Assembly (NCBI GenBank): GCA_963796125.1 | Contig: CAWCKM010000047.1 | Coordinates: 1-64,000, forward strand | Direction of reading: 5' to 3' | Length of the DNA stretch: 64,000 nucleotides | DNA from: DASPRG01 sp963796125 | Lineage (GTDB): Bacteria > Nitrospirota > Thermodesulfovibrionia > Thermodesulfovibrionales > SM23-35 | Shown here: piece by piece, positions 7,455 through 17,148 of the stretch | Layout of the letters: every line of letters starts with the position of its first letter | Position numbering within the stretch: position 1 is the stretch's first letter | Made by a program: the position numbers and the translations under genes | The notes under the pieces: model-generated | Told to the model about the DNA's origin: nothing | Seen by the model: only the letters and a program-made list of their open reading frames with translations | Databases searched by the model: none

Positions 7455-9391
7455 TTAGCACTCAATTATACTTTTCTGCCCACGTTCTCTTTTCAATCTC
7501 TCTATTGTTACCAGCAAGAGAGAAATGGCAGTAGGTGTGACGCCGGGGATTCTGCTTGCCTGGCCGAGGTTTGCAGGTCTTATTTCCTCCAACTTACTTT
7601 GAATCTCTTTTGAAAGGCCATTCACAGAACCGTAATTAAAATCCTCAGGTATCCTTTTTCCCTCTACCTTCTTAAGCTTCTCGGCCATCTCCATCTGGCG
7701 TTGTATATAGCCATCATATTTCACCTGAATCTCTACCTGTTTTTTGATCTCCTTGGTGAGAGTTTTATCAGAAGGCGAGACTTCTTCAATGAATTCATAT
7801 GTTATCTCAGGTCTCTTTAAGAGCTGTTCCAGAGACTCATTCCTGTCAGTCCCAGGTGTTTGGATTTTGGAGCCTTCACCCCCTCCCTTACCCTCCCCCT
7901 CGAGGGGGAGGGGTAAGTGGGGAAACGGCTACTAATTTTATCCGTGTCTTTTTAATACGCTGAAGTTCTTCGTCAATCAGTCTCTTCTTTTCCTGAAACT
8001 TTTGATAAACCTCTTTGTCCAGAAGCCCAATTTCGTAACCTTTGTCCATCAATCGCAGATCAGCATTATCATGTCTCAACAAAAGTCTGTATTCTGCCCT
8101 TGATGTAAACATCCTGTAGGGCTCATTTGTGCCTTTTGTTACGAGGTCATCAATGAGGACCCCTATATATGCTTCATGCCTTCCCAAGATGAGGGGTTCC
8201 CTTTCCTGAAGTTTGAGAGATGCGTTGATTCCTGCCATCAAGCCCTGTGCAGCAGCTTCCTCATAGCCTGAGGTGCCGTTTATCTGTCCGGCAAGAAAGA
8301 GTCCCCCGATGCTCTTTGTCTCAAGGCTATGTTTTAGTTGGGTTGGATAAACAAAGTCGTACTCGATTGCATATCCTGGTCTCATAATTTCTGCTTCTTC
8401 AAGCCCCGGAATTGTTCTCACGAGCATAACCTGCACATCATAGGGCAGACTTGTGGATATCCCGTTTGCATAATATTCTTGTGTCTCAAGTCCTTCAGGT
8501 TCAAGAAAGACCTGATGACGCTCCCGATGGGAAAATCTGACAACCTTGTCCTCGATTGAAGGGCAGTACCTTGGCCCAATTCCCTTAATTCGACCACAGT
8601 AAAGAGGTGAACGGTCGAGACTGCTGAGTATTATCTTATGGGTTTCTGCGTTTGTGTAAGTCATATAGCATGGAAGCTGTGGATTGGTTATCTTCTCCGT
8701 ACTGTATGAAAAAGGTTGGGGTGGATCATCTCCCCATTGAGGTTCTGTTTTCGAAAAATCTATTGTCTTGGCATCAAGTCTTGGAGGCGTACCTGTCTTC
8801 AGACGACCTAACTTAAGGCCGAGCTCTCTCAGTGAATCAGAGAGACTTACTGATGGGAACTCACCGGCCCTTCCTGCAGGAAAATTTTCAAAACCGATAT
8901 GTATTAATCCCTTTAAGAAATGTGCCTGTTGTGACAATGACTGCCTTTGCATGGTAAAAGGTTCCAAGTGATGTAAGAACTCCCTTTACTTTGTTATCTT
9001 CAACAATGATTTTTTCGATTGATGCTTGCTTGATGTCGAGATTTTTCTGAGATTCAAGCACCTGTCTCATAAAAAGTCTGTAAAGAACCCTGTCTGCTTG
9101 TGCCCTGAGAGACCATACAGCAGGGCCTTTGCTCATGTTGAGCATCCTGAACTGAATCCCTGCCCTGTCTGTTACCTTGGCCATTTCTCCGCCAAGCGCA
9201 TCTATTTCACGGACAAGGTGCCCTTTCGCAAGTCCGCCGATAGCCGGATTACATGACATCTGTGCAATTGTGTCGAGGTTCATGGTGAAGAGGCAGGTAG
9301 AGAAACCTAATCGGGCGGCAGCAAGCGCTGCTTCGCATCCGGCATGGCCGGCACCAACAACAATAATGTCGTACTTTGCGTCTTTATACAT
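7455..9391 (-). CDS. mnmG: tRNA uridine-5-carboxymethylaminomethyl synthesis enzyme MnmG (GidA)
   Basis: FAD-dependent partner of MnmE that modifies U34 of several tRNAs. The N-terminal dinucleotide-binding motif is IIVVGAGHAGCEAALAAARL, followed by MSCNPAIGGLAKGHLVREID. The middle has LKTGTPPRLD and LFLAGQINGTSGYEEAAAQG; FTSRAEYRLLLRHDNAD and the C-terminal SRIPGVTPTAISLLL complete the family pattern. The total of about 640 residues is slightly long. The frame shifts once at the CCC run 8909-8911. It is interrupted again at 7877-7925 by a G/C palindrome that would add about 17 residues between KKTRIKLVAV and SKIQTPGTDRN; one base change there makes it in-frame. First gene on the left of the lipid A block, separated from it by repeats. 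Confidence 0.93.
7877..7925. repeat. Palindromic element inserted in the mnmG coding frame
   Basis: The core ctccccctcgagggggag is self-complementary and lies inside mnmG. In the frame of the downstream mnmG segment the element reads PLEGEGKGGGEG. A close relative with the same coding orientation sits in dsrN (24742-24799). Family MnmG proteins lack this segment, so it is an insertion. Confidence 0.8.
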
Positions 9392-9413
9392 GGTTAATTA
9401 CTTAGAGCGTCTA

Positions 9414-9502
9414 ACAAAAAGAAAATCTCCCCTCACCCCCTTTGCCAAAGAGGGGAATTCCCCTCTTTGGCAAAGAGGGGTGAGGGGAGATTTTCTTTTT
9501 GT
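9414..9502. repeat. Near-perfect 89-bp palindrome just upstream of mnmG
   Basis: Two arms of about 40 bp meet at gaattc (centre near 9456-9461), with a single unpaired T. It begins 23 bp upstream of the mnmG ATG. The ends (caaaaagaaaatctcccctc and its complement) have the look of a small MITE or cruciform repeat. It could also act as a transcription barrier in both directions. Confidence 0.9.
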
Positions 9503-9556
9503 CAAACACTCTTAATAGATAAAAATCCATTTTAAGTCACATTCCCACAACTATTT

Positions 9557-9633
9557 TGTCATGCTGGCTTGTCCAGCATCTTTCTTTACGATTCCGAACA
9601 AGTCGGAAGGATTCCAGACAAGCTGGAATGACA
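9557..9633. repeat. REP-like double-hairpin element
   Basis: Left hairpin atgctggcttgtccagcat and right hairpin attccagacaagctggaat, bounded by tgtcat ... atgaca. One of a family found at 11587, 37809, 45452 and 51401, with degenerate members elsewhere in the window. Confidence 0.85.
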
Positions 9634-9755
9634 GTAAACGTGGTCTTACTTAAGGACTTCTTATTACTATAAAATGATTCCACTGCCTTATTCAATTTGA
9701 ACCGAATTTCGTATATACCAAAATCCAGTAAAAAACATTTTATGCTTGCATAAAC

Positions 9756-9887
9756 TGTCATTGCGAGGTCGCTTCGACCGTGGCAATCTCATTGAAAAGG
9801 CGAGATTGCGGAGCTTGTTCCGAATATAGTGAGGGATCTCGCTCCAGTTTGCTTCGGCTCCGTCTAGCAACTTCACTCGCAATGACA
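9756..9887. repeat. Longer dispersed inverted repeat of another family
   Basis: Bounded by tgtcattgcga (9756-9766) and tcgcaatgaca (9877-9887). Inside are gcttcgaccgtggcaatctc and cgagattgcgg, which also pair. It lies between menG and mnmG. No gene is seen in 9634-9948 apart from this repeat. Confidence 0.75.
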
Positions 9888-9948
9888 ATCTTTGTTGCTG
9901 GATCTGAGGAATAATGAAGAACAAGCATGCAAATGATGGAGGATCTAC

Positions 9949-10645
9949 TTACTTTACACCCTTAAAAATAGAGGCGATTCCTCCTGAAAGTGCTATGTGT
10001 TGAACCTCTTTTAATCCTTCAGCCTTCAGGAATTCAATAACTTCATCCTTCTTGGGAAATCTCATAATAGAGGATGAAAGATACTCATAGGAAGATTTTG
10101 AGCCTGATATCAATCCGCCTATTTTCGGCAAGATGTTTCTCAGATAGAAAAGGTGGATTTTCCTTAAAAGAGGTGACCTTGGGCAGTGTGAGTTCCAGAA
10201 TCAGGAGGACCCCATCTTTTTTTAAAACCCTGACCATTTCTTTGATTCCGCCTCTGAAATCATGGAGGTTTCTGAACCCGAACCCGATGCTCACCGCTTC
10301 AAAAGTCTGATCTTTGAAAGGGAGATGAAAAAGATCGGATTGCTGCAGGAGTATCCTCCCATCAAGACCTGACTTTTTGATTTTTTCCATACCTATTTTG
10401 AGCATCTGGTCTGAAATGTCGATTCCTATGACCTGAGCCGTAGGATACCTTTTGGCAAACTCAACTGCCAGATCGCCGGTTCCTGTACAAACATCCAGTA
10501 TTCTATTCAGGCGAACAGATTGTACCTGCTCAACAAGGGATTTTCGCCAACCTTTGTCAAGGTATAAACTGAGGACATGATTCAGGAGGTCATATCTTTG
10601 GTGTACTGTTCCGAATAAATTGACCAGATATTCTTTCTTTGCCAT
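9949..10645 (-). CDS. menG: Demethylmenaquinone methyltransferase
   Basis: UbiE/MenG-type SAM methyltransferase that makes menaquinone, the likely quinone of the Dsr membrane complex. Visible family features: MFGTVHQRYDLLN-like start (NLFGTVHQRYDLLNHVLSL), SAM motif I ILDVCTGTGDLAVEFA, motif post-I VIGIDISDQML, and FEAVSIGFGFRNLHD. The C-terminal part (LPKIGGLISGSKSSYEYLSS, then IMRFPKKDEVIEFLK) is reached by a one-base shift near 10145. The corrected length of about 232 residues matches the family. It is the last gene of the bamA-to-menG run. In a menaquinone-only organism the MenG name is preferred to UbiE; the quinone type is inferred. Confidence 0.92.
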
Positions 10646-10720
10646 TTAAAATTCTTTTCTAAAGAAAGTGCTATGGAATCTCTCGATTGTGTTGGTTAAT
10701 GTCGAATACTGTGAACGTTC

Positions 10721-11530
10721 TTATCCTTTATACCCGACGATGGCTATGCCTGCCTTGTCAGACTCTTCAATCAACCTGTCCTTGTTAAGAAGAATACTTT
10801 TTTTTGCCTCCACAGCAAGGACACGTGCTCTTACCTCACGCATAACCTTTAGTGTATAAGATCCTACCGTTGGTACATCGAACCTCATATCCTGGTTTGG
10901 TTTACTGACTTTTACGATCACGGCTCCTTCGCCAGCGAGATTTCCTCCCCGTTTTATTGCCTCATCTGTTCCTTCTATGGCTTCAACAGCCATAACAGCC
11001 TGATTTTTAACAATGACAGTCTGTCCTATATCGAGCCTGCCCATCTCTTTTGCAATCTTCCAGCCGAAGACAATATCTTTCCATTCATCTTTAGAAGGTT
11101 TATCTCTTGTAAGTATTTCTTCTGGTGTAAGGAGGCTTGAACTCAGAGAGGTTATGGTAAGCAAATGAATACCTTCTTTTTCTAACTCTTTTGCAACCGC
11201 CTGTAAGATTGAATCGTCACTTCTATCCTTCAATGAGAAAAGGAGTTTTGTTGCCCTCAGATCCGGTATGATTTTGCTTTTATAGAGCAATGACTTAGGT
11301 ACTTTTCCTACCATGACTGCCTCTTTTATATTATTCTTTTTCAGGGTATCGATAATTTTGCCGAATTTGCCTACACTTATCCAATGTATCTCGTCGACAG
11401 AGGAAGAAAGAGACTTGTCCGCAAGAGGATCAAGGGCTACAGAAAAAACAGTGTATCCCTGGGCCCGTGCCTCTGCAGCGATAGCCTTCGGGAGATCTCC
11501 CATTCCTGCTATTAGACCGATTTTTTTCAT
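10721..11530 (-). CDS. lpxI: UDP-2,3-diacylglucosamine pyrophosphatase LpxI
   Basis: 269 residues, DUF1009/LpxI family, which hydrolyses UDP-2,3-diacylglucosamine to lipid X in lipid A synthesis, in place of LpxH. The N-terminus KKIGLIAGMGDLPKAIAAEA, the central IAKEMGRLDIGQTVIVKNQA and VMAVEAIEGTDEAIKRGG, and the terminal DKAGIAIVGYKG fit the family. No lpxH is seen in the window, which supports use of LpxI. It follows lpxA at a distance of 148 bp that holds a REP-like element. Confidence 0.93.
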   Translation of the reverse strand: MKKIGLIAGMGDLPKAIAAEARAQGYTVFSVALDPLADKSLSSSVDEIHWISVGKFGKIIDTLKKNNIKEAVMVGKVPKSLLYKSKIIPDLRATKLLFSLKDRSDDSILQAVAKELEKEGIHLLTITSLSSSLLTPEEILTRDKPSKDEWKDIVFGWKIAKEMGRLDIGQTVIVKNQAVMAVEAIEGTDEAIKRGGNLAGEGAVIVKVSKPNQDMRFDVPTVGSYTLKVMREVRARVLAVEAKKSILLNKDRLIEESDKAGIAIVGYKG

Positions 11531-11586
11531 ATGGAATCGTACTACTTTTTCATCCCCTTTTCCCCGAAATCATTCTCTTCTTTTGC

Positions 11587-11646
11587 TGTCATTCTGGCTT
11601 GTCCAGAATCTTTCTTAAGAAGGATTCCCGACAAGCGGGAATGACA
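11587..11646. repeat. REP-like double-hairpin element
   Basis: Left hairpin attctggcttgtccagaat, right hairpin attcccgacaagcgggaat, joined by ctttcttaagaagg, which can itself pair. Located between lpxA and lpxI, and so probably within the operon transcript. Confidence 0.88.
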
Positions 11647-11678
11647 CGTATACAGAAAAAATTCACAACCGAAGATTG

Positions 11679-12458
11679 TTACCTGCAGATACCTCTCTTG
11701 TTTTTCTGTATGAACTCTATGAGGTGTTTTATTTCATCGGTGTACGGGAGGTCTTCCTGTATCTTTTTAATTGCATCTGTTAATGTCCTCTTCTCTCTGA
11801 AGAGGATCTTATATGCCTTTTTGAGTTCATTTATAGCTGTATCAGAGAAACCATGCCGCTTTAACCCGATGGTATTAAGTCCGAAAAGCTTGGCCCTTGC
11901 ACCAGATGCAATCATATAAGGTGGTATATCCTGCCCCACGCCACTGAATCCTCCGACCATTGCATAAGCGCCAATCCTTGTGAACTGATGTATTGCAGTC
12001 AGTCCACCCACAACGGCATAATCTTCAATTACCACATGGCCTCCAAGGGTTGCGGCATTTGCCATGATAATGTGACTGCCTATTTTGCAGTCGTGAGCGA
12101 TATGAACATAAGCCATAAGAAAATTGTTATCACCAATAGTTGTTAAGCCATCGCCGCCAACAGACGCTCTATGGATTGTTATATACTCCCGAATGATATT
12201 GTTGTTACCTATGGTTAATCCTGTCTTTTCACCTTTATATTTGAGGTCCTGGGGTGGGAGACCAATGCTCGTAAAGGGATATATAGTGCAGTTTTCACCT
12301 ATCTCTGTATTTCCTTCAATAACTACATTTGAAATTAACTTTGAACCTCTCTTAATACAGACTCCTTCACCAATAATGCAGTAAGCCCCGATAATGACTC
12401 CTTCATCTATTTCTGCTTTGGAATCCACAATTGCAGTAGGGTGGCTCTCGCTTTTCAT
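11679..12458 (-). CDS. lpxA: UDP-N-acetylglucosamine acyltransferase
   Basis: First step of lipid A synthesis: transfer of a 3-hydroxyacyl chain from ACP to UDP-GlcNAc. 259 residues, with a left-handed beta-helix hexapeptide repeat domain over about residues 1-190. The region AYVHIAHDCKIGSHIIMANA contains the conserved catalytic histidine. The C-terminal helical part (HGFSDTAINELKKAYKILFR) is also typical. Six bp separate it from fabZ upstream, in the classic lpxD-fabZ-lpxA order. Confidence 0.96.
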   Translation of the reverse strand: MKSESHPTAIVDSKAEIDEGVIIGAYCIIGEGVCIKRGSKLISNVVIEGNTEIGENCTIYPFTSIGLPPQDLKYKGEKTGLTIGNNNIIREYITIHRASVGGDGLTTIGDNNFLMAYVHIAHDCKIGSHIIMANAATLGGHVVIEDYAVVGGLTAIHQFTRIGAYAMVGGFSGVGQDIPPYMIASGARAKLFGLNTIGLKRHGFSDTAINELKKAYKILFREKRTLTDAIKKIQEDLPYTDEIKHLIEFIQKNKRGICR

Positions 12459-12464
12459 AAATAT

Positions 12465-12899
12465 TTATATCTCCTTATCGGTGACCATGGCAGTAAATTC
12501 AGCCTCTGCTGCCACCTTGCCCTCAACGTTAGCATTTCCTGAGAATTTCCATACATTTCCTCTCTGTTGTAAAACTTGTATCTCCAACCTCAACTGGTCT
12601 CCCGGCACAACTGGTTTTCTGAATTTTGCCTTCTCTATACTCATAAAATAAACGGCTTTGCCCATGTTTGCTCCTGAGCTGAAAGCAAGTATACCTCCCA
12701 CCTGTGCCATTGCTTCAATGATCAAAACTCCAGGCATTATCGGCTGTCCGGGAAAATGTCCCTGGAAAAATTCCTCATTCACTGTCACATTTTTTATTCC
12801 AATGGCTTTTGTCCCTGGCTCTATCTCAATAATTCTATCTACCAGGAGAAAAGGATACCTGTGAGGCAAAAATTTCTGTATCTCCTTTATGTCCATCAT
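12465..12899 (-). CDS. fabZ: 3-hydroxyacyl-ACP dehydratase
   Basis: Hot-dog dehydratase of fatty acid elongation, 144 residues. FLPHRYPFLLVDRI and the active-site histidine in FFQGHFPGQPIMPG, with the acidic residue in LIIEAMAQVGG, are intact. It competes with LpxA and LpxD for 3-hydroxyacyl-ACP, which explains its place between them. Its ATG overlaps the lpxD stop by 4 bp, implying translational coupling. Confidence 0.97.
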   Translation of the reverse strand: MMDIKEIQKFLPHRYPFLLVDRIIEIEPGTKAIGIKNVTVNEEFFQGHFPGQPIMPGVLIIEAMAQVGGILAFSSGANMGKAVYFMSIEKAKFRKPVVPGDQLRLEIQVLQQRGNVWKFSGNANVEGKVAAEAEFTAMVTDKEI

Positions 12900-13921
12900 G
12901 CCGGTTCATCCCTCCTTTCAAGCTCTTTTATTTTTCCTTCAAGTTCCCGTATCTTTTTATAAAGCTCTGGTAATTTGGTGATTATAGCCTGTGTCTTTAA
13001 CCAGTCTCTATGCGGCATAACTGGTGAGCCGGTATAAATTCCTTTTGCAATATTACCCATTACGCCTGACTGGGCTCCAATCATTGTCCCGGACTCTATC
13101 GTGACATGGTCAGCGATTCCGACCTGACCTGCCAACGTGACATAATCACCTATCTCTGTACTGCCGCCGATTCCAACTTGGGCAACAATGATGGAGTTCT
13201 TACCTACCATAACATTGTGAGCTATCTGGACAAGATTATCTATTTTTGTGCCGGCACCTATTATGGTGTTTCCTGTTGTTGCCCTGTCAACAGAGACATT
13301 TGAACCTATCTCAACGTCATCCTCAATTATGACACCTCCCACCTGAGGGATTTTATGATGCTTTCCTTCCTCAAACACATAACCAAAACCATCTGATCCT
13401 ATAACAGAACCCGAATGTACGATAACCCGGTTGCCGATTCTTACATTCTCCCGGAGAGTTACATTCGGATATATGACGCAGTCTTCTCCAATGGTAGTAT
13501 CGTGACCTACAAAAACATGTGGGTAAATGATTGTTCCATTTCCAACGGATACGTTGTCCGAGATATATGCGAATGGAAAAATTGAGACATCCTTTCCAAT
13601 TTTTGCCTTGTCAGATACGATTGCATTTTCACTTATCCCCAGAGGTTTTTGTGGCTTTACATAGAAGTGTCCGAGGAGTTTTGCAAAGGCAAGCTGTGGG
13701 TTTGCAACCTTTAGTTGCGCTGTTTGTAAAGCCTCTATCGATTCCTTTACCAGAACACAGGAAGCCTTGCATCCCGGGAGGTATTTTCTGTATCGTTCTG
13801 CTGAAAGAAAAGTGATGTCACCTTCCTGGGCGCTCCTTATGCCTGATACCCCTGTGATTTCAACATCAGGGTCACCGATTACTTCCCCATTCACGAGGGA
13901 TGCGATGTCTCTCAGCTTCAC
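12896..13921 (-). CDS. lpxD: UDP-3-O-acylglucosamine N-acyltransferase
   Basis: 341 residues. The N-terminal uridine-binding domain (GVSGIRSAQEGDITFLSAER) is followed by hexapeptide repeats with the catalytic histidine in IDNLVQIAHNVMVGKNSIIV. A C-terminal helix (ELYKKIRELEGKIKELERRD) completes it. Second acylation step of lipid A. The start is GTG at 13921, sharing a base with the stop of the preceding skp gene, so translation is probably coupled. Confidence 0.96.
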   Translation of the reverse strand: MKLRDIASLVNGEVIGDPDVEITGVSGIRSAQEGDITFLSAERYRKYLPGCKASCVLVKESIEALQTAQLKVANPQLAFAKLLGHFYVKPQKPLGISENAIVSDKAKIGKDVSIFPFAYISDNVSVGNGTIIYPHVFVGHDTTIGEDCVIYPNVTLRENVRIGNRVIVHSGSVIGSDGFGYVFEEGKHHKIPQVGGVIIEDDVEIGSNVSVDRATTGNTIIGAGTKIDNLVQIAHNVMVGKNSIIVAQVGIGGSTEIGDYVTLAGQVGIADHVTIESGTMIGAQSGVMGNIAKGIYTGSPVMPHRDWLKTQAIITKLPELYKKIRELEGKIKELERRDEPA

Positions 13922-14438
13922 TATTTTTTCGACTGGTTATACCGCTTTATGACAACATCTGTAAGGTCGATATCTTTTTTTGAGTAAAGAACCATCCCCC
14001 TGTCTTCTCAATTATGAGGGTATACCCCTCTTCTTCTCCCAATTTTTCTACAATCTGACGCATGTCTTTAATAATGACATCGGTCAGTTCTAATTCCTTT
14101 TTCTTTACCTCAGTCTGTGAGTCCTGAACAAGCCGCTGGTATTCCCTGAGCATTTTTTCAAGTTCCTCTTCTTTACTCTTTTTTGCATCTGCTGAGAGAA
14201 CGGAAGTCTGTTTTTCCAGGTCACCCTTCATTTTTTCTATCGTTTTCCCTTTTTCATCAATGGTTGACTGTTTTGATTTTACGAGCGTTTCAAGATCGGC
14301 TTTTGCCTTTTTGCCGCCATCAGATTCATTGAGTACTTTCTGAAAGTCTATACACCCTATCTTTAAAGCATCAACAGCCAATAAAGAAACAGGCATACAA
14401 AGCAAGATAAATAATAACAGGCACATTACTTTTTTCAC
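13921..14438 (-). CDS. skp: OmpH/Skp-family periplasmic chaperone
   Basis: Signal peptide MKKVMCLLLFILLCMPVSLL, then KIGCIDFQKVLNESDGGKKA and a long charged coiled coil (residues about 40-120). Skp holds unfolded outer-membrane proteins on their way to BamA, its upstream neighbour here. One extra base near 14003 breaks the frame; corrected, the C-terminus reads MVLYSKKDIDLTDVVIKRYN and ends at 13921, next to the lpxD start. About 172 residues, normal for the family. Confidence 0.92.
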
Positions 14439-14461
14439 GTTGTTCCTCCTTTGCTTAATTT

Positions 14462-16721
14462 TTAGAAAAATGTTCCAAACGTAAACTCGATCCTGCTTGA
14501 TTTTTCGTCGGGTTTCGGGTCAAGGTTGTAACCCCATTCAATTCTTATCGGTCCCATAGGTGAAATCCACCGGACACCCACCCCAGCAGTATATCTGAGC
14601 TTGCCGAAATCTTCAAAATCCTCATAAGAATTTCCTGCATCAAAAAAGACCACGCCTTTTAACCGCAATTCGCTGATGATGGGGAAGATGTATTCTGCAT
14701 TGAAGAGTAATTCTGTGGTACCGCCTATTGGTTCCCCTGACTCTGGATCTCTTGGTCCAGCCTCACCCCATCCTAATCCCCTGATAGTATATATCCCTCC
14801 CACATAAAATCTCTCATAAAGCGGCAGTTCTTTGCCCCAGATGCCGGAGGCATAACCAAATCTTCCCCTGAGCATGAAAGCTGTCTTTCCGAGCAGGGAT
14901 GTACCAGGCGGAATCAACCTCTCCCTTTACAAATTTATTCGTTCCTCCAATGCCAGCATAGGTCAGGTAAATAGAATTTCTTGATCCCCTTGATGGATCA
15001 AGATAATTGTCTCTTGCATCTCTCACCAGGAAAGGAGTAATGCTGCTGGTTGTATTTGTACCTTCCTGTTCTTTAACAATGATTGAGGCATCCTCAGAAA
15101 TATCTGTTATAGTTGCTTTCTCAAAATTATAGCTCAGATCACCTTTTATAAACTCTGAAAAATCCTTGCCGAAGGAGAAACCGAATCCTGTTGCTTTTTT
15201 GTCATACTCTATATATTCCTTCGTGATATTGTAAACGCTTGCAGAGAATGCTATAGGCATATCCAAGAACCAGGGATCTCTGAAGTTGAGCTCATAAAAT
15301 GTAGTTCTTCCACCGAGTTCAGCCCTGATTTTTACAAGCTGTCCTTTACCGAACAGGTTGCCCTGTGTCAGGTCAACCATAGCAATGAATTTGTCAACTG
15401 AACTGTATCCACCTCCTACACTCAAAAACCCTGTGGGTCGTTCTTTTACCTTAATATCAAGATCTACCAGTTTTTCATCAGGCTGTGGTTTCGGGACGAT
15501 TTCTACTGTCTCGAAGAAATTAAGGTTGTTGATCCTCTCATAACTTCTCTTCAAGAGCTTACTGTTGAAGGTATCGCCTTCATCAAGCCTTACCTCTCTC
15601 CGTATCACTTTATCCCTTGTCTTTGTATTGCCCGAAATTTCTATATTCCCGATACTGTATTTATCGCCTTCCTCGATTTTTAAAAAAACTTCTACAAGCT
15701 TGTTGTTCTCATCAGGGATGAGGTCCGGGGTTACTGTTGCAACAGCATATCCGTTCTCTGAGTAAAGTTCTGCTATTGAGAAAATATCCTTTCTGAGTTG
15801 CTGTTTACTGAAAGGCTTGTTCGGTGCCAGGGTAATTTTCCCCTTTATTACGTCATCGCTGAAGATTTTATTGCCTGAGAACTTCACTGAAGAGATGTTA
15901 TAGGGTGAGCCTTCAGCAATAAGTATGGTTATGACCATTTCTTTCTTATCAGCAGTAAGGTTAATTTTCGGTTCTCCAACAGCCACTTTGATATAACCAT
16001 TGTTAAAGTAGAGATCCCTTATTTTTTCCAAATCGATATCCATCTGATCCTTTTTATAGTAACCGGAGGAAGTGATGAAAGAAAAAATACTCCATTTCCT
16101 GGTGCTCATAACTTTCTTAATCTGTTTTGTGGAGAGGGCTTTATTACCCTCTATGACTATTTTGTCAATCTTTACTTTTGGACCTTCAGCGATTTGATAG
16201 GTAAGTCCGACTTCTTCCGGTTTCACTTTCCTGATTACGGGGACGATGCTTGCAAGCCAGTACCCCTCTTCTTCATAAAAAGACCTGAGTTTGTTGGCAT
16301 TATCCTGTATCAGGACAGCATCAGCAATGGAGCCGGTGGTTATGGTCAATTTTTCCTTTAGCTTGGCATCATCGAGCTTTTTGTTGCCTTGAAATTCAAT
16401 TCTTACAATCGTTGGTTTTTCCTTCAGAACGTAGATCAGTTTAATTCCGCCCTCAAAAGGTTCAATCTCGACCCTTGCGTCTTCAAAATAACCCATCTTA
16501 AAGATGGTCTTGATATCCTCGTTTACCTTTTCCTGGGATATTGGTTCTCCTACTTTTTGACTGATCTTTGACTTTATCGCAGTCTCCTCAATTCGTTTGA
16601 TCCCTTGTATCTCTATGGAGTTGACAACAGGAAGTTCCTGGGCATGGACAGACAGGGAGGTAGTAATGATGAATATGAATAAGGCAATAAACAGTCTTTG
16701 AACTTGTTTTAGCGCAGCCAT
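14462..16721 (-). CDS. bamA: Outer membrane protein assembly factor BamA
   Basis: Omp85-family insertase for beta-barrel proteins. I take the ATG at 16721, giving a signal peptide (residues 1-26, ending SVHAQ), instead of the longer frame from 16820. Five POTRA domains follow (about 30-420; for example VEIEGNKALSTKQIKKVM and VKFSGNKIFSDDVIKGKI). The C-terminal barrel has the conserved RGF-like turn TIRGLGWGEAG and VGVRWISPMGPIRIEWGYNL, and ends in aromatic Phe (FTFGTFF). A one-base shift near 14887 joins WYIP to LLGKTAFMLRGRFGYASG. About 753 residues. First gene of the bamA-skp-lpxD-fabZ-lpxA run. Confidence 0.95.
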
Positions 16722-16901
16722 TTTTGGATTAGTAGTATAGCATCTCTTAGAGGAAGAAAGTAAACAGAAATTAATGACAATTATGATGAAGCTGTCCAAA
16801 GGGAAAAGCTTTAAGCGCATAACTCAATGGCAGGTAATTGAAGATTAACCTAAAGCCATAATTTTAGTATTACGTACTCCAAATCTTGCCCCAAATTCTT
16901 C

Positions 16902-16930
16902 TTGACAAACAGAAAAAAGTTGTTTATAGT
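16902..16930 (+). promoter_or_regulatory. Sigma-70-type promoter for dsrAB
   Basis: ttgaca (16902-16907), a 17-bp spacer, and tatagt (16925-16930): a near-consensus pair on the dsr strand and the only strong one between bamA and dsrA. It predicts a leader of about 210 nt before the dsrA start. Confidence 0.65.
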
Positions 16931-16936
16931 TATGAA

Positions 16937-17148
16937 CCCAAGTTAGTGTATATCCTATCTTACCAGGTAAAGTAACGGGTCTTAGTACTGGAAGATAACA
17001 GCTAATAGAGCTTTTTTAAAAAAACAGAGTCCGCAGTATACGTATCTAGATAATTTCCAGACAGGAAGGGGGTGGAAAGTTAGAAGTTCCTTTTGATAGG
17101 AGAAATGGTACAACTTACTACGATACTATTATGATAAGGAGGTAGATG
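16937..17148 (+). other. Long 5' leader of dsrAB
   Basis: No convincing ORF. It contains a small palindrome (agct-aatag-agct followed by six T near 17003-17021) that could be a weak attenuator-like hairpin. A strong ribosome-binding site, aaggaggt (17136-17143), precedes dsrA. Confidence 0.45.

Noticed and set aside
16722..16820. A 33-residue N-terminal extension of BamA
   Set aside because: A normal signal peptide begins at 16721; the extension has no similarity and would place a second hydrophobic stretch before it.
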